Shown piece after piece: positions 48,201-58,456 of a stretch of DNA of 64,000 nt (the stretch's first letter is position 1; every line of letters begins with the position of its first letter). Location: the NCBI GenBank assembly GCA_023425025.1, contig JAFADG010000044.1:243894-307893 (forward strand). The letters run 5' to 3'. This stretch comes from Bacillota bacterium. Lineage in GTDB: Bacteria; Bacillota; Clostridia; Christensenellales; Aristaeellaceae. Under the pieces are notes generated by a model. The model was not told the origin of the DNA, made no database searches, and was given only the letters and a program-made list of their open reading frames with translations. The position numbers and the translations under genes are program-made.

Positions 48201-50867
48201 GTGAAATCGGAAGACAGAAAAAGAAAGCGCGTCAAAAAAAGCAGCGATGCTTCTGCGTTGGGGCAGCCCCCTTCTACTTTGGATCAAGGCGCGGAAAAAG
48301 AGGCAGAGAGCGTACAGCCTGCGGATAACGCTCCCGAGAAACAACAGGCGGACGCGGCAAAAGAAGCCGCTGTTTCGCCTGCCGTCAAAAAGAAAAAAAA
48401 GGAAAAAGATCCTGAACACGGCCCGAAAAAAAAGCGGCATATCTTCCGGTATATACTGATTTCCCTGGCGGCTGTGTTTGTGGGCACGCTGGTGTTCGGG
48501 TATTTCTATTTCGATGTGCCGAACTGGCAAAAGCTTGATGTGAACAAGATCACCTCCATCGCCCAGACAGGAAGCATCTATGATTCCGGCGGCAATTTCG
48601 TTACCGCCATCCAAGGCAAGGAGAACCGGACAGTTGTTCCCCTGTCCGATGTGCCCACGCATGTACGGCAGGCGTTTTTGGCGGCGGAGGATTTGCGGTT
48701 CTACAGCCACTTTGGCATAGACCCTGTCCGTTTTTTTGGCGCGGTTGTGGCAAACATTAAGTCCATGAGCTTTTCGGAAGGCTTCAGCACCATCACCCAG
48801 CAGCTGATCAAGCTCAGCCACTTAAGCTCCAAAAAGACCATTGCCCGCAAAATGGAGGAAGTGTATCTGGCGCTGCAGCTGGAACAGAAGTTCACCAAGG
48901 ACCAAATCTTTGAAATGTACCTGAATTACGTGTATTTCGGCAGCGGCGCGTACGGCATACAGACGGCCAGCCGGACGTATTTCGATAAGGACGTCAAGGA
49001 ACTGACCATTGCCGAGGCGGCCACACTGGCCGCCATACTGAAGGCAACCACCACCTATTCCCCGCTTCTGCATCCTGAAAACAACAAAAACAGGCAGCAA
49101 TACATTCTTAGGACCATGCTGGAAGCGGAAATGATCGACGACCCCACCTATCAGGCAGCGATCAATGAGGAAATCAAGCTGGCGGAAGCCAAGCCCATTG
49201 TCACGGCATACGGCTGGTTTGTGGACGCGGTGCTGTCCGAAGCGGAGGAAAAGCTGGATATTTCGGCGGAAACGCTGCTGGGCAGCGGATACAGGATCGA
49301 TACCACCCTGGACGAGCGGCTGCAGGACATTGCCGACGCCCAATACAAGACCGATGTATTTCCAGCCAACGCCTCCGACGGCACCAAGGTACAAAGCGCC
49401 ATGGCCTGTGTGGACGTCAAGACCGGCGCGGTCCGCGCCGTGGTGGGCGGCCGGGAATACACGGTCCTGCGCGGACTGAACCGCGCCACGCAACTAAAGC
49501 GCCAGCCGGGTTCGGCGTTGAAGCCCCTGGCCGTCTATGCCCCGGCAATGGAGCACTTCGGCTATACCACCGCCAGCGTTTTAAAGGACGAGCCGACCAA
49601 TTTCAACGGCTACAAGCCCAGAAACAGCGGGGACGCGTATTACGGCAACGTCACCGTGCGCACCGCGCTGGAATATAGTCTTAACGTTTCTACCGTATCG
49701 CTTTTGCAGCAAATCGGCGTGGAAGCCGCCAGAAACTTTCTGACAAAGACAGGCATTCCCCTGGACAACCGGGATTCCAACCTTTCGCTGGCCCTGGGTT
49801 CGCTTACCTATGGCGTATCGCCTGTGCAGCTGGCGGCCGCTTATACCACCTTTGCCAACCAGGGCATATACAATGCACCCTACTTTATCGAAAAGATCAC
49901 CGACAGCCGGGGCCAGGTGGTCTATCAGCACCAGGCCAATCCCCAGCGGGTGCTCTCGGTGCAAAACGCCTACCTGATGACAAGCCTGCTCCAATCCGTC
50001 ACCAGCGTTGGCACCGGCGCCAAGCTTTCCGGCGCGGGCACGCCGGTGGCCGGCAAGACGGGCACGGTGAACATGCAGGGCGGCGGCACCAGGGACATCT
50101 GGATGGCCACCTATAACACCGAAATTGCCACCGCTGTTTGGATGGGCTTTGACAACCCGGACAGCAAGCACCGCATTTCGGGCACCATCTCCGGCGGCGA
50201 CAATACGGCAACCCTCAGCCGCAATTTCTTCAGGGCAGCCTATTCAAACAGGAGCAAGCCGCAATTTGACAAGCCCGGCGGCATCGTATCGCTGGAGCTG
50301 GACAAGAAGTCGGTGGAATGGAAAGGCGAAGCCATGCTGGCCGTGTCCGTCACCCCCAAGGCCTACCGCTTTTCCGAGGTGTTTACGGCGTCCAACCACC
50401 CCACCCGGTCGAGCGATATCTGGAACGCCCCACGCACCCCCAACAGCTTTTATGTGACCTACAACGAAAACGGCAACCCGCTGCTTGTGATCCAGCCGGC
50501 CGACTACGCCGTATACCGCGTCCAGCGGGACGCGGTCGGCGAGTCCTTTGTGCTGACCGAGCTTTGGGGTTCCGCCGGGGAAACGCTGTACTACGCGGAT
50601 ACAAGGGCCGTGCCCGGGGTGACGTACACCTACCGGGTCATCCCCGTCCACGCAGAGCTTTTGATGAACGGCATTCTGCTGGAGGGCGTGCAGAGCGTGC
50701 AGGTGGCCCAGGCCCGATCACCTTCCACGGGGAACAACAGCATCCTCAACGATATGTTCGGCTTCCTGTTCGGTACCGACAATCAAAGCCAAAATGACAA
50801 TACCACCGGGGCCGTGGCGCCGCCGGTGGTAACGGAAAATACAACCTCGATTTTCTGGACCGATTAG
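48201..50867 (+). CDS. Class A penicillin-binding protein (PBP1A-like)
   Basis: 888 residues from a GTG at 48201. A highly basic and Ala-rich cytoplasmic N-terminus (1-80) leads to one membrane helix (IFRYILISLAAVFVGTLVFG). The glycosyltransferase domain has the motifs EDLRFYSHFGIDPV and GFSTITQQLIK. The transpeptidase domain has the active Ser in RQPGSALKPLAV, SLNVSTVSL for the SxN motif, and GKTGTV for KTG. A fibronectin III-like segment (680-820) and a Thr/Val-rich tail follow. It polymerises and cross-links peptidoglycan. It stands near murC on the opposite strand, between ftsH and murC. Confidence 0.95.
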   Translation: MKSEDRKRKRVKKSSDASALGQPPSTLDQGAEKEAESVQPADNAPEKQQADAAKEAAVSPAVKKKKKEKDPEHGPKKKRHIFRYILISLAAVFVGTLVFGYFYFDVPNWQKLDVNKITSIAQTGSIYDSGGNFVTAIQGKENRTVVPLSDVPTHVRQAFLAAEDLRFYSHFGIDPVRFFGAVVANIKSMSFSEGFSTITQQLIKLSHLSSKKTIARKMEEVYLALQLEQKFTKDQIFEMYLNYVYFGSGAYGIQTASRTYFDKDVKELTIAEAATLAAILKATTTYSPLLHPENNKNRQQYILRTMLEAEMIDDPTYQAAINEEIKLAEAKPIVTAYGWFVDAVLSEAEEKLDISAETLLGSGYRIDTTLDERLQDIADAQYKTDVFPANASDGTKVQSAMACVDVKTGAVRAVVGGREYTVLRGLNRATQLKRQPGSALKPLAVYAPAMEHFGYTTASVLKDEPTNFNGYKPRNSGDAYYGNVTVRTALEYSLNVSTVSLLQQIGVEAARNFLTKTGIPLDNRDSNLSLALGSLTYGVSPVQLAAAYTTFANQGIYNAPYFIEKITDSRGQVVYQHQANPQRVLSVQNAYLMTSLLQSVTSVGTGAKLSGAGTPVAGKTGTVNMQGGGTRDIWMATYNTEIATAVWMGFDNPDSKHRISGTISGGDNTATLSRNFFRAAYSNRSKPQFDKPGGIVSLELDKKSVEWKGEAMLAVSVTPKAYRFSEVFTASNHPTRSSDIWNAPRTPNSFYVTYNENGNPLLVIQPADYAVYRVQRDAVGESFVLTELWGSAGETLYYADTRAVPGVTYTYRVIPVHAELLMNGILLEGVQSVQVAQARSPSTGNNSILNDMFGFLFGTDNQSQNDNTTGAVAPPVVTENTTSIFWTD

Positions 50868-50879
50868 CGCTTCATTGAT

Positions 50880-52307
50880 TCAAGAAAGCGCACTCTCCGG
50901 CTTCTGTGCATACGTCCCCTTCTGCTCATTGCGCTCAATCTGCTCATTGAGCAGGTTGATGTTGCCGCAGCCCATGGTGATCACCAGATCACCGGGCTGC
51001 CAATGGGCGCGCAGGTATGCCTCCGTGTCGTTGAAGCTGGGGGTCAGATAGGCGTCAATGCCGTTTTCCCGCATGCCGCTGACCACCATGGAAGCATGTA
51101 TGTCGCCGGGATCTTTTTCCCTGGCGGCATAGATATCCGTAACCAGCGTGATGTCGGCCGCCTTGGTGCAGGTCAGGTAGTCGCCAAACAGCCTTTTTAC
51201 GCGGCTGTAGGTGTGGGGCTGCATCACCGCCCACAGGCGGTTGTGGGGCTGCAGCTTGGCAACGGACAGGGCGTTGCGCATTTCGGTGGGATTATGCCCA
51301 TAATCGTGATACAGCTTGACACCCTGCACGATGCCGGTCAATTCAAAACGGCGGTGCGCCCCGATAAACCGGCCAAGGGCGGCGGCCGCCTTTTCCATAT
51401 CCGCCCCCAGGCGGTGCGCGCAGGCCAAGGCTGCCAGGCCGTTGAGCACATTGAAGCTGCCGGGCACAGCCATCGTAACATGGCACAGCTTTTTCCCCTG
51501 AAACAGCAGATCAAACTCTCCCCTGCCCAGCGAATCGTAGCGAAGCTGGGTGGGCTGCCAGTCGTTTTTCCCGTCAAAGCCAAAGGTCTGCGTTTCCTTG
51601 TCCAGCTCCGCAAACAGCTTCAATACCCGAAAATCATCGCCCCAGCCGATGGCCAGGCCGTTTTCGGGCAGCAGGTTCAAATAGGCCCCAAAGGCATTTT
51701 GTATGTCATCAATATCCTTGTAATAATCCAGATGGTCTTCCTCAATGTTGAGCACCACGGCTACCGTGGGTCGCATGTACAAAAAGCTTCCGCTGAACTC
51801 GCAGGCCTCAGCAATAAAGGAATTGCCCGAGCCGATGCGCGTGCTGCCGCCTACGGCGTCCAGCCGGCCGCCGATATGGATGGTGGGGTCCAGGCCGCAC
51901 TCCATCATGATCTGCGAAAGCATGGCCGTGGTGGTCGTTTTGCCATGGGTGCCGCTGATGCCGACGGCCGTTTGATACCCTTCCATCAGCTGGCCCAGGA
52001 GCATCGCACGTTCCATGTTGGGTATCAGAAGGCGCTGTATTTCCTGCCGCTCCGGGTTGTCCGGCAGGATGGCGGCGGAATACACCACCACATCGGCGCC
52101 GCGTACGTTTTCCTCCCGGTGGCCAATCGCCACGGGAATGCCCATGCCTTCCAGCTTTTCCACACTGTGGCTGTGCACGTTGTCCGAACCGGTGACCCTG
52201 TATCCCTTTTCCGCAAGCATCTGCGCAAGCCCAGACATGCTGGAGCCGCCGATGCCGATCATGTGCACCCGCTTGCCCTGATAGTCCCGGATGTGAGGCG
52301 TTTGCAT
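50880..52307 (-). CDS. murC: MurC, UDP-N-acetylmuramate-L-alanine ligase
   Basis: 475 residues from the ATG at 52307 with AGGTGA upstream; an earlier ATG 25 codons upstream is open but has no clear site. The Mur ligase features are MIGIGGSSMSGLAQMLAEKG (Rossmann part, nucleotide sugar), ATP site GTHGKTTTTAML, HRRFELTG and DYGHNPTEM (central domain), and the C-terminal domain to residue 475. It adds L-alanine to UDP-MurNAc in the cytoplasm, the first step of the stem peptide. Confidence 0.95.
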   Translation of the reverse strand: MQTPHIRDYQGKRVHMIGIGGSSMSGLAQMLAEKGYRVTGSDNVHSHSVEKLEGMGIPVAIGHREENVRGADVVVYSAAILPDNPERQEIQRLLIPNMERAMLLGQLMEGYQTAVGISGTHGKTTTTAMLSQIMMECGLDPTIHIGGRLDAVGGSTRIGSGNSFIAEACEFSGSFLYMRPTVAVVLNIEEDHLDYYKDIDDIQNAFGAYLNLLPENGLAIGWGDDFRVLKLFAELDKETQTFGFDGKNDWQPTQLRYDSLGRGEFDLLFQGKKLCHVTMAVPGSFNVLNGLAALACAHRLGADMEKAAAALGRFIGAHRRFELTGIVQGVKLYHDYGHNPTEMRNALSVAKLQPHNRLWAVMQPHTYSRVKRLFGDYLTCTKAADITLVTDIYAAREKDPGDIHASMVVSGMRENGIDAYLTPSFNDTEAYLRAHWQPGDLVITMGCGNINLLNEQIERNEQKGTYAQKPESALS

Positions 52308-52375
52308 ACAGTCACCTGCTCCTTTTTGCGGCAGTACAACCGCTTTGCTATTATACGCCGAATTGCGCCCAATAA

Positions 52376-52612
52376 TCAACACCGGTCAAACGCTTCCACC
52401 TCGTCGCGGTTTGGAATGGCGACGGAAGCGCCCAGCCTGGAAACGCATATGGCCGCAGCCCTGGCCGCCAGGTCCACGCAGGCGGGGATATCCCTGCCCT
52501 CCAGCCTGGCGCCAAGGAAATAGCCCATAAATGTATCCCCCGAGCCAATATTCCCGGCATGGGATACCTTTGCTCCGCATTCAGCGAACCAAAGCAAAGA
52601 GCCCTCATGCAT
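52376..52612 (-). pseudogene. C-terminal remnant of a PfkB-family sugar kinase
   Basis: 78 codons from an ATG at 52612. The peptide contains NIGSGDTFMGYFLGARLEG, the anion-hole and catalytic-Asp motif G-[AS]-G-D of ribokinase-like kinases, then ARAAAICVSRLGASVAIPNR and DEVEAF, the usual end of these proteins. The N-terminal ~200 residues with the substrate site are missing, and no upstream frame supplies them. This looks like a decayed gene fragment next to murC, rather than an active kinase. Confidence 0.75.
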
Positions 52613-52749
52613 TCATCCCCCGCCAATCCTGGTATCTTAATAAATATGACAAGTCATTGGAAATTTCCTTTTTCAGCGGTCCTTGATTTCATGTTTCGTT
52701 CATATGCAAGACTTATAGTATGCCTGAAAATCAAAAGGAGGCATTATCT

Positions 52750-53619
52750 ATGCAAACCCGTAAAAACAAGAAAAGAAAGAAAAGAATCATCTGGGCGGCT
52801 GTGCTCGCAGTGCTTGCCCTTTTCGCGGCATACGGCCTGTTCCTTCGTCCGCGCCCCGTGCCCTACGACCAGGAAACAGCCAAGACCCAGGATATTATCA
52901 CTTACTACAGCTTTTCCGGCAATGTGGAGCCGGGGGATGAAAAAGTGGTGACAGCCTCCTCGCCCATGAAGATCAAGACCCTTCCCATCGCGGAAGGCAC
53001 AGTCGTCAAAAAGGATGACGACATCATTATTCCCAAAAACGGCAGCCGGGTGGAGGCGGGCCTCGCCGGCATCCTCACCGATATTTACGTGGAAGTGGAC
53101 GACACCGTCTCTGCCGGCCGGGACCTGTTCCGCGTCGCGGACTATGACCACCCTGTCGTTTTGATCCGCGTGGATGAATACGACGTCGGCGCGCTTTCTG
53201 TCGGCATGGAAGTGACGGTGTACGTTCAGGCGCTGGACAAAACGCTGACCGGCACCATATCGGAAATCGGCCGGGAAGCCGAGGTCTCCGGCAGTATCGC
53301 CTATTATGAAGCCAAGGTCTCCGTGCCCCAGGACGGTACGCTGCGCATGGGCATGAGCGCCGAAGTGACCGCGCTCAAGGACAAGGCTCTTTCCGCGACC
53401 ACCGTTACCCTTTCCTCCATTCAGTTTGATGAAAACAACAAGCCTTATGTCTACTGCTACAGCCGCGGCGAGGAAATCGTTCGCCAGCCGGTGATGCTGG
53501 GCATCAACAACGGCACCATCGTGCAGGTGGCGGATGGCGTCAAGTCCGGCGAAACGGTGCTGATTCCCAAAAATGATACGGTGATGCTCACGCCCATGTC
53601 CGGCCTGCGCGACCGGTAA
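52750..53619 (+). CDS. MacA-like membrane-fusion (periplasmic adaptor) protein of an ABC exporter
   Basis: 289 residues from the ATG at 52750, preceded by AAAAGGAGG. A basic N-terminus and one membrane helix (RIIWAAVLAVLALFAAYGLF) lead to a biotinyl-lipoyl domain (VVTASSPMKIKTLPIAEGTV, ILTDIYVEVDDTVSAGRDLF) and a beta-barrel (YDVGALSVGMEVTVYVQALD). The long alpha-hairpin of Gram-negative MacA is missing, as usual for Gram-positive versions. It is the first of three genes with ABC ATPase and FtsX-type permease, an exporter of peptides, lipids or antibiotics. Confidence 0.9.
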   Translation: MQTRKNKKRKKRIIWAAVLAVLALFAAYGLFLRPRPVPYDQETAKTQDIITYYSFSGNVEPGDEKVVTASSPMKIKTLPIAEGTVVKKDDDIIIPKNGSRVEAGLAGILTDIYVEVDDTVSAGRDLFRVADYDHPVVLIRVDEYDVGALSVGMEVTVYVQALDKTLTGTISEIGREAEVSGSIAYYEAKVSVPQDGTLRMGMSAEVTALKDKALSATTVTLSSIQFDENNKPYVYCYSRGEEIVRQPVMLGINNGTIVQVADGVKSGETVLIPKNDTVMLTPMSGLRDR

Positions 53620-53630
53620 GGAGGCATAGC

Positions 53631-54315
<685 letters not shown>

Positions 54316-54323
<8 letters not shown>

Positions 54324-55515
54324 AGAAAGCTTTCAAATGTCGATCCAGAATATATTAAGCAACAAAATGCGCTCTTTTTTGACGATGCTGGGCATCATCA
54401 TCGGCGTGACGGCCATCATCGCCCTGATCACCACGGTGGAGGGCGTCACCACCGAGGTCACCTCCCAGTTTGTGGAGCTTGGCGCGGGCAAAATCAACGT
54501 GCGCGCCCCCGGCACGCCGCTGAAAAAGGGCCTGTTTGACAGCGATGTGCAAAAGCTGGCCGAGCTGCCGAATGTGGCCGGCGTCTCGCCCAATGTTTCC
54601 TTTACCGCAGATGTGGTGGCCCACCGGCAGGTGCTGGAGGATGTGAATGTTGAGGGCCGCAATGATATTTATTTCACCAGCAACAAAAAACTGATCGGCA
54701 CGGGGCGGGGCCTGACCGCCATGGATATGCCGGCGGAAAGCCGCGTCTGTGTCGTCAACAAGGCGCTGGCCGACGAGCTGTTCTTCGGCCAGGAAATCAT
54801 CGGCCAAAAGCTGCTGGTTTCCGGTCACACCTACACCATTGTGGGCATACTGGACCCTGATGTGGCGGACGACGTGATGTCGGCCATGAACCGCATGAAC
54901 AGCGACAACGCAGACGCAAAGGTCATCGTGCCTTACAAGGCCGCCCTGCGCATGACCGGCAGCAGCAATGTCAATTCTCTGGAAATCCTTGTTTCCGACG
55001 CGTCGCTGACCGACGACGTCGTCCCACAGGTAGAAACGGTGCTGAACCAGGCCTTCAACTTCAAGGATAACGCCTACTCCATCATCAATCTGGACAGCCT
55101 GCTGGATACCATGAACACCATGACCGGCATGATGACCACCATGCTGGCGGGCATCGCGTCCATCGCGCTGCTGGTTGGCGGCATCGGCATCATGAACATG
55201 ATGCTTGTCTCCGTCACGGAGCGCACCACGGAAATCGGCCTGCGCAAAGCCCTTGGCGCGCAGCCCAAGCGCATACAGCTGCAGTTTTTGATGGAATCGG
55301 TGGTGCTCTCGCTGCTTGGCGGCGTGGGCGGCGTCATTCTCGGTAACCTGATCTCCTTCGCCGTCGCCATGGGCATCGGCTTTGACTTTACCCTGTCCTC
55401 CGGCGCCATCCTGCTGGCCGTCAGCTTTTCCGCGGCGGTGGGCGTGCTGTTTGGCTGGGCGCCGGCCCGCAAGGCTTCGCGCCTGAACCCCATCGACGCG
55501 CTGCGCAGCAACTGA
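54316..55515 (+). CDS. MacB/FtsX-type ABC exporter permease
   Basis: 399 residues from the ATG at 54316. One membrane helix at the start (KMRSFLTMLGIIIGVTAIIA) precedes a ~230-residue extracellular MacB_PCD domain. Three helices at the C-terminus (ALLVGGIGIMNMMLVSVTER, VVLSLLGGVGGVILGNLISF, ILLAVSFSAAVGVLFGWAPA) form the FtsX part. Mechanotransmission exporters of this type move peptides, lipoproteins or antibiotics out of the membrane. It forms an operon with the adaptor and ATPase; the response regulator gene is 199 bp downstream. Confidence 0.93.
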
Positions 55516-55579
55516 AAAAGGGATTGCGCTATGTAATCGCGAAAGACTGGCTGTTTAAAAAAGTATTACATCAGATACG

Positions 55580-55603
55580 CAGAGGCTTCCCCTGGAAGGG
55601 GAG
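55580..55603. repeat. Palindromic intergenic repeat (copy 1)
   Basis: CAGAGGCTTCCCCTGGAAGGGGAG shares its first 13 bases with a copy at 63857. The core TTCCCC-x-x-GGGGAA is an inverted repeat. Confidence 0.6.
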
Positions 55604-55613
55604 GGCTATTCAC

Positions 55614-55662
55614 GCACTCGCTGCACTACAAAACCCTTTTATTTTTGCAGTGCAGCAAGTGC
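55614..55662. repeat. Long inverted repeat before the response regulator gene
   Basis: GCACTCGCTGCACTACAAAA and TTTTGCAGTGCAGCAAGTGC are inverted copies of each other with two mismatches, around a 9-base loop. It could be a terminator of the exporter operon or a regulatory or mobile-element-derived hairpin. Confidence 0.65.
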
Positions 55663-55714
55663 AAATGCCACAAGGTATCAAAGTCACTTTGTTGAAATAT
55701 TGAGGTGTATCGCC

Positions 55715-56389
55715 ATGTTCAAAATCCTTGTGGTGGAGGATGACCCCCACCTTCGGCAATTGATGTCCGTGTTTTTGATCCGCAACGGCTTTGAAGTCAT
55801 GCGCGCCCAGGACGGCGAGGAGGCGCTTTCCGTCCTGGAAAGCGCCATGCCTGACCTTGTGATCTGCGACATTATGATGCCCAGGATGGACGGCTTCACC
55901 TTAACCCGGGACCTGCGCCGCGCCTACCCCGAGCTGCCCATCTTGATGGTCACGGCCAGAGAGGCGCTGGACGATAAGCGAACGGCCTTTTCCGTCGGCA
56001 CGGACGATTACATGGTCAAACCCATCGAGCTGGATGAGCTGCTGCTGCGCGTAAACGCCCTTTTGCGCCGCAGCCGCATCGCCACCGAGCGGGAGCTTCG
56101 GTTTGGCGAAACGGTGCTCAATTATGACGCCTTGACGGTATCCCGCGGGGATGTTACACTAAGCTTGACGAAAAAAGAGTTTTTGCTGCTGTTTAAATTA
56201 TTGAGCTATCCGGGGCGCACCTATACCCGCAGCCAGTTGATGGACGAGTTGTGGGGCATGGACGCCCAAAGCGACGAGCGTACGGTGGACGTGCACGTAA
56301 AGCGCCTGCGCGAAAAATGCGCCGGCTTTCCGGAATTCAACATCATCACCGTCAGGGGACTTGGGTATCGGGCGGAAAAGCGGATATGA
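55715..56389 (+). CDS. Response regulator, OmpR/PhoB family
   Basis: 224 residues from the ATG at 55715 with GAGGTG seven bases upstream. The receiver has the phosphorylated Asp in VICDIMMPRMDG, EDD at the start, and the Lys in YMVKPIELDE. The winged-helix domain (125-224) includes SLTKKEFLLLFKLLSYPGRT and DERTVDVHVKRLREKC. It activates or represses genes when its partner kinase phosphorylates it. The kinase gene overlaps by 4 bp. Confidence 0.96.
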   Translation: MFKILVVEDDPHLRQLMSVFLIRNGFEVMRAQDGEEALSVLESAMPDLVICDIMMPRMDGFTLTRDLRRAYPELPILMVTAREALDDKRTAFSVGTDDYMVKPIELDELLLRVNALLRRSRIATERELRFGETVLNYDALTVSRGDVTLSLTKKEFLLLFKLLSYPGRTYTRSQLMDELWGMDAQSDERTVDVHVKRLREKCAGFPEFNIITVRGLGYRAEKRI

Positions 56390-57720
56390 AAAACCGGTTT
56401 CAAATGAACAAGTTCAAGACCAGGCTGATGGTGACGGTATGCCTGATGATCACCATGGCATCCGGCATATCCTTTCTCATCTCCTCCGCGCTGAACAACA
56501 ACACGCTGCTTCGGGAAATCGAGGCGGACCAGCGGGGCGTGGCCGTGAACGCCCTGGAGCTGTATCAAAAAACGAACCTTCCGGTAGAGGAGATCGCCGG
56601 TATTTCCACCAATGCCATCTATCAGGTGGATGTCGTGCACGATACCACCGGCCTTGTTATGAGCGGCGAACAATTATCCCGCCTGTATCAGGGAGAGGTG
56701 GTTTCGGTGCTGCATAAGGCGCTGTCCGTGCCGCAAACATATTTTACCATAGCGGATACGCTGATGAAAATCAGCGTCCGTTCCCATGTGAACCTGTTTC
56801 GAAATATCTCCCTTAGGGCAATCTACACATTGATGCTGACGCTGGTATCGTTTTTCCTGTTCATTTTCCTTTCCACAGGCAGAATGGTCCGGCCCATCAC
56901 CAGGCTTTCCGAAGCCACCCGCAAGGTGGCGGGCGGCGATTTCACCGTCCGGCTCCCTGTCAGGGGCCAGGATGAATTGGGCCAGCTGATGGAAAATTTC
57001 AATCACATGGCAGCGGAGCTGCAAAGCATAGAATACCTGCAGAAGGACTTTATCAGCAACGTCTCCCATGAGTTCAAAACCCCCATCGCCTCCATACAGG
57101 GTTTTGCCACGCTGCTGAAAAGCCCGCAGACAACGGATGAAGAGCGGCAGGAATATACCGACATCATCCTCAAGGAAAGCCAGCGCCTGTCGCGGCTTTC
57201 GCAAAACCTGCTGCGCCTTTCCAAGCTGGAATACCAGCAAAGGCTGAAAGAGGATGCGCCCTTTTCCCTGGATGAGCAGCTTCGGCAGACGGTGCTTTTG
57301 CTGGAGCCGGAATGGACGCAAAAGGATATCGCCTGGGATCTGAACCTGGAAAGCACGGTCATCCGCGGCGACGCGGAGCTTTTGCAGCAGGTATGGATCA
57401 ACCTTTTGGGCAACGCCATCAAGTTTTCCCCCGCCGGCGGCGAAATCCATCTTTCCCTGTACATCAGCGATATGGTGAAGGTGAAAATCCGCGACTGTGG
57501 CGAAGGCATGGATGAAAGCACGCAAGCCCACATCTTCGAGCGGTTCTACCAAGGCGACACATCCCACGCCCACGAGGGCAACGGGCTGGGGCTGCCCCTG
57601 GCCAAACGGATCATAGACCTGCATGGCGGCACCATACGCGTAAAAAGCGCCCACGGAGAAGGCACCACCTTCACCGTGGAGCTTGCGCGCCAAGGCACGC
57701 CGGAAAGGAGCTCCGCATGA
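56386..57720 (+). CDS. Sensor histidine kinase
   Basis: 444 residues from the ATG at 56386, overlapping the regulator gene (ATGA). Two membrane helices (MVTVCLMITMASGISFLISS and AIYTLMLTLVSFFLFIFLST) flank an outside sensor of ~130 residues, followed by HAMP, H-box FISNVSHEFKTPIASI, N-box INLLGNAIKFSP, DCGEGMD and GNGLGLPLAKRI. It autophosphorylates the His and passes phosphate to the regulator. The signal is unknown, but its place next to an ABC exporter suggests antimicrobial peptides or envelope stress. The alarmone synthetase gene overlaps its end. Confidence 0.95.
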   Translation: MKNRFQMNKFKTRLMVTVCLMITMASGISFLISSALNNNTLLREIEADQRGVAVNALELYQKTNLPVEEIAGISTNAIYQVDVVHDTTGLVMSGEQLSRLYQGEVVSVLHKALSVPQTYFTIADTLMKISVRSHVNLFRNISLRAIYTLMLTLVSFFLFIFLSTGRMVRPITRLSEATRKVAGGDFTVRLPVRGQDELGQLMENFNHMAAELQSIEYLQKDFISNVSHEFKTPIASIQGFATLLKSPQTTDEERQEYTDIILKESQRLSRLSQNLLRLSKLEYQQRLKEDAPFSLDEQLRQTVLLLEPEWTQKDIAWDLNLESTVIRGDAELLQQVWINLLGNAIKFSPAGGEIHLSLYISDMVKVKIRDCGEGMDESTQAHIFERFYQGDTSHAHEGNGLGLPLAKRIIDLHGGTIRVKSAHGEGTTFTVELARQGTPERSSA

Positions 57721-58391
57721 CCCTTGCAGACAGGCCTTTGCTTACCAGGATCACACTGAAAAGCATTCAGGAGCTGTCGGACAGCTATCTGCAAATGCAG
57801 TGCCGCTATCAGTCGGCCATCCGGGAAGTACGCACCAAGCTGGAGAACCTGGATGAGGAATTTCAGCTGCGGCACAGGCGCAACCCCATCCACCACATGC
57901 AAAGCCGGCTGAAAACGGTTCAAAGCATCACCGAAAAGCTGCAGCGCAGAAACCTTCCCGTTTCCTTTGCCTCGGCCGCGGAAAACCTGAACGACATCGC
58001 CGGCATACGGGTCATCTGTTCCTACATCAGCGATATCTATACCGTGGCCGACCTTTTGAAAAATCAGGATGACATTGTGCTCGTCAAGGAGCAGGACTAT
58101 ATCGCAAACCCCAAGAAAAACGGCTACCGCAGCCTGCACCTGGTGGTGCAGGTGCCGGTCTTCCTGGCGGAAGGCAAGGTATGGGTGCCGGTGGAGATTC
58201 AAATCCGCTCCATCGCCATGGACCTGTGGGCCAGCCTGGAGCATCAATTGCGCTACAAGGAGCCCCGGCGCGTTCCCCCGGAGCTGTCGGCGGAACTGTA
58301 CCGCACCGCCAAGGACATGGCGGAGATTGACCTTCGCATGCAAAGGATCTACAACATGGTGGAAAAGCTGGATTCTTCCGTTTCCTCCTGA
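57717..58391 (+). CDS. Small alarmone synthetase (RelQ/YjbM family, ppGpp synthetase)
   Basis: 224 residues with the RelA/SpoT synthetase signatures: NLNDIAGIRVICSYISDI (about 90), NPKKNGYRSLHLVVQVPV (about 130-147), and VEIQIRSIAMDLWASLEH (about 160). These give nucleotide binding, the catalytic Glu and the acceptor guanosine site. The hydrolase HD domain is missing, as in SAS1 (RelQ) proteins. It would transfer pyrophosphate from ATP to GDP, GTP or GMP. The ATG overlaps the kinase stop (ATGA), so the synthetase is part of a two-component operon. Confidence 0.92.
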   Translation: MTLADRPLLTRITLKSIQELSDSYLQMQCRYQSAIREVRTKLENLDEEFQLRHRRNPIHHMQSRLKTVQSITEKLQRRNLPVSFASAAENLNDIAGIRVICSYISDIYTVADLLKNQDDIVLVKEQDYIANPKKNGYRSLHLVVQVPVFLAEGKVWVPVEIQIRSIAMDLWASLEHQLRYKEPRRVPPELSAELYRTAKDMAEIDLRMQRIYNMVEKLDSSVSS

Positions 58392-58456
58392 TACCCCGCC
58401 GCATGGCAACAAAAAATCCCGGGCATGCTACCCTTGCTATAGGCAGGAGGGGTACG

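Noticed and set aside
51003..52523. 506-codon plus-strand frame
   Set aside because: Antisense shadow of murC with no ribosome binding site or family features.
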